NCBI GenBank assembly: GCA_946623875.1 | Contig: CAMORO010000019.1 | Coordinates: 1-36,792 of the forward strand | DNA length: 36,792 nt | Direction: 5' to 3' | From: an uncultured Lachnospiraceae bacterium | Lineage (GTDB): Bacteria > Bacillota > Clostridia > Lachnospirales > Lachnospiraceae | Made by a program: the position numbers and the translations under genes | Notes under the pieces: model-generated | Database searches by the model: none | The model's input: only the letters and a program-made list of their open reading frames with translations | Told to the model about the DNA's origin: nothing | Shown: positions 34,835-36,792 of the stretch, in pieces | Numbering within the stretch: the first letter of the stretch is position 1 | How the letters are laid out: every line of letters begins with the position of its first letter

Positions 34835-35039
34835 ATCAGTTTCCTCCTGCGCTATCCCCTATAATACCACTTTATAAAAAAATTTGCATTACAAAGGGAA
34901 AATTAATTTATCAGTATCATTGAAAACTTTGTGAGATAGGGTGTAGTATAGTTTTATCCAAATTAAACGGATGGACGTCTTTGTTTTTGATTCTTTGATA
35001 GGGAACAGACAAATAAAAGAGAAGCGGATTGGGAAGAAA

Positions 35040-36761
35040 ATGGATAAAAATAAGGAAAAAGTAATAGTAATCGATTTTGGAGGACAGTACAACCAGCTTG
35101 TTGCAAGAAGGGTCAGGGAATGCAATGTGTATTGTGAGATATATTCCTACAAGACACCGCTTGAAAAGATAAAGAGCATGAATCCCAAGGGGATCATACT
35201 TACGGGCGGTCCCAACAGTGTCTATGAGGAAGGGGCACCGACTGCCGGAAGAGAGCTTTTTGAGATAGGAGTACCGGTTCTGGGTCTTTGTTACGGAGCG
35301 CAGCTTATGAGTTATGTACTCGGAGGTGAGGTTAAAAAGGCAGATGCCCGTGAATATGGCAAGACCAGAACTTTAATAAACAGGAAATCCGCATTGTTTT
35401 GGGGAATAGGAGATTCTCTTGATCCCAGAGAGAGTTATTCAGATGTGCTTACCGATAAGGAAAGAAACAACAAGAGCTTTGATGAGAAGGATACACTTGT
35501 TACGCAAGTATGGATGAGCCATTTTGACTATATATCAAAGCTTGCTCCGGGATTTACCACTGTAGCATATACAGAGAACTGTCCCGTGGCAGCAGCGGAA
35601 AATCCGTCAGCAGGTCTGTATGCTATCCAGTTTCATCCCGAGGTTTTGCATACTATAGAAGGTACTAAGATATTGTACAATTTTGTCAGGAAAATATGCG
35701 GTTGTCAGGGTTTGTGGCGGATGGATGCCTTCGTTGAGAATACAGTACGTCTGGTACGTGAACAGGTAGGGCATGGCAAGGTGCTTCTGGCATTGTCTGG
35801 CGGAGTGGATTCCTCTGTACTGGCTGCCCTTCTTTCTAAAGCCATAGGAAAGCAGCTTACCTGTGTTTTTGTGGATCACGGTCTTCTCCGTAAGAATGAG
35901 GGTGATGAGGTTGAGAGAGTATTCGGGAATACCGGAGATTTCGACCTGAATTTTGTACGTGTTAATGCTCAGGAGAGATATTACAAGAAGCTTGAGGGAG
36001 TCAGGGATCCTGAGAAGAAGCGTAAGATAATCGGTGAGGAGTTTATCAGGGTATTTGAAGAAGAAGCGAAAAAGATCGGAACGGTTGATTTCCTTGCACA
36101 GGGAACCATATACCCCGATGTTGTTGAAAGCGGTCTGGGTGGTGAGTCAGTTGTCATAAAGTCTCATCACAATGTCGGCGGACTGCCGGATTACGTTGAT
36201 TTCAAAGAGATAATAGAACCCTTACGAGATCTGTTTAAGGATGAAGTGAGGAAGGTTGGGATTGAACTTGGACTTCCCGACAGCCTTGTATACAGACAGC
36301 CGTTCCCGGGTCCCGGTCTTGGAGTCAGGATCATAGGGGAAATAACGCCTGACAAGGTTAAGATAGTTCAGGATGCGGATGCAATTTACCGTGAAGAAGT
36401 GGCAAAAGCCGTTAAAGACTGGAGATGTTCACCGCTTGATCATGCGGTCCTTACACCGGAAGGAAGGTTTCAGTACCGTAAACCGGGGGAGGATGAAAAT
36501 CCGCCATGGATGCCGGATCAGTATTTTGCAGCTCTAACTAATATGCAGAGTGTCGGGGTAATGGGTGATGAAAGAACCTATGATTATGCGGTTGCCCTTC
36601 GCGCGGTCAAAACAATCGATTTCATGACAGCCGAAGCCGCAGACATTCCATTTGAAGTACTTCAGACCGTAATGAGCAGGATAATCAATGAGGTTCGTGG
36701 CGTGAACAGGGTATTCTATGATCTGACGAGTAAACCTCCCGGGACGATAGAGCTGGAGTGA
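35040..36761 (+). CDS. guaA: GMP synthase (glutamine-hydrolysing), with two insertions
   Basis: This 573-residue enzyme makes GMP from XMP, glutamine and ATP. The glutaminase domain has Cys84 (GLCYGAQ), His199 and Glu201 (QFHPEV). The synthase domain has the PP-loop SGGVDSS (253-259), and the C-terminal dimerisation domain ends in TIELE. The usual length is about 510-525; the excess comes from two segments, about 122-153 in the glutaminase domain and about 459-493 just before the QYFAALTNM motif. Both keep the frame. The frame is open from 34971, but ATG 35040 with GGGAAG before it fits the normal N-terminus. It is divergent from trkA. Confidence 0.95.
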   Translation: MDKNKEKVIVIDFGGQYNQLVARRVRECNVYCEIYSYKTPLEKIKSMNPKGIILTGGPNSVYEEGAPTAGRELFEIGVPVLGLCYGAQLMSYVLGGEVKKADAREYGKTRTLINRKSALFWGIGDSLDPRESYSDVLTDKERNNKSFDEKDTLVTQVWMSHFDYISKLAPGFTTVAYTENCPVAAAENPSAGLYAIQFHPEVLHTIEGTKILYNFVRKICGCQGLWRMDAFVENTVRLVREQVGHGKVLLALSGGVDSSVLAALLSKAIGKQLTCVFVDHGLLRKNEGDEVERVFGNTGDFDLNFVRVNAQERYYKKLEGVRDPEKKRKIIGEEFIRVFEEEAKKIGTVDFLAQGTIYPDVVESGLGGESVVIKSHHNVGGLPDYVDFKEIIEPLRDLFKDEVRKVGIELGLPDSLVYRQPFPGPGLGVRIIGEITPDKVKIVQDADAIYREEVAKAVKDWRCSPLDHAVLTPEGRFQYRKPGEDENPPWMPDQYFAALTNMQSVGVMGDERTYDYAVALRAVKTIDFMTAEAADIPFEVLQTVMSRIINEVRGVNRVFYDLTSKPPGTIELE

Positions 36762-36792
36762 AAATTCCTTAAAAAGAACCCAGTATTTATGC

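Overview
The window looks like chromosomal DNA from a low-to-mid GC anaerobic Firmicute, most likely a Lachnospiraceae member of the Butyrivibrio/Roseburia type. This is inferred from strong AGGAGG-type ribosome sites, AGA/AGG arginine and ATA isoleucine codon preference, a class 1B dihydroorotate dehydrogenase with PyrK, a DUF1934 protein, an ispE-GntR pair, a secreted trigger-factor-like lipoprotein and an NlpC/P60 hydrolase with a CwlO-like coiled coil. Genus cannot be fixed from sequence alone. No rRNA, tRNA, CRISPR array, prophage or insertion sequence was seen.

Region 1 (1-8435, + strand) is the most unusual part. A 5'-truncated ABC exporter ATPase and an amino acid permease of the aromatic/hydroxy amino acid type lead into four consecutive paralogous cobalamin-binding radical SAM enzymes and a GNAT-like protein. 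Three of the four junctions from radical SAM gene 1 to the GNAT-like gene are 4-base ATGA overlaps, and the fourth is a 62-base overlap. This looks like one translationally coupled biosynthetic or lipid-modification operon of unknown product. Region 2 (8459-11999) has a GH113-type glycosidase and a MATE transporter on the minus strand, with an AraC regulator divergent from the MATE gene.

Region 3 (12000-14632) carries a 32-bp tandem repeat abutting a good promoter, a possible 28-residue ORF, glf and ddl (envelope precursors). Region 4 (14675-18125, minus strand) holds deoC-plsC-proA-sodA behind a strong promoter, with a roughly 200-nt leader made of five or six consecutive hairpins. I consider that leader the best candidate in the window for an undescribed regulatory RNA. 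Region 5 (18595-23016) has a YqhD-like alcohol dehydrogenase, a 90-nt structured intergenic element and pyrC-pyrK-pyrD closed by a clear terminator.

Region 6 (23125-30374) is mostly housekeeping: a conserved-looking unknown protein, ispE, a GntR/FCD regulator, a DUF1934 protein, galU, a small membrane protein, a trigger-factor-like lipoprotein and asnS. Region 7 (30576-36761) contains a secreted NlpC/P60 hydrolase, the TrkH/TrkA potassium uptake pair (minus strand) and guaA, whose product carries two in-frame insertions relative to the usual enzyme.
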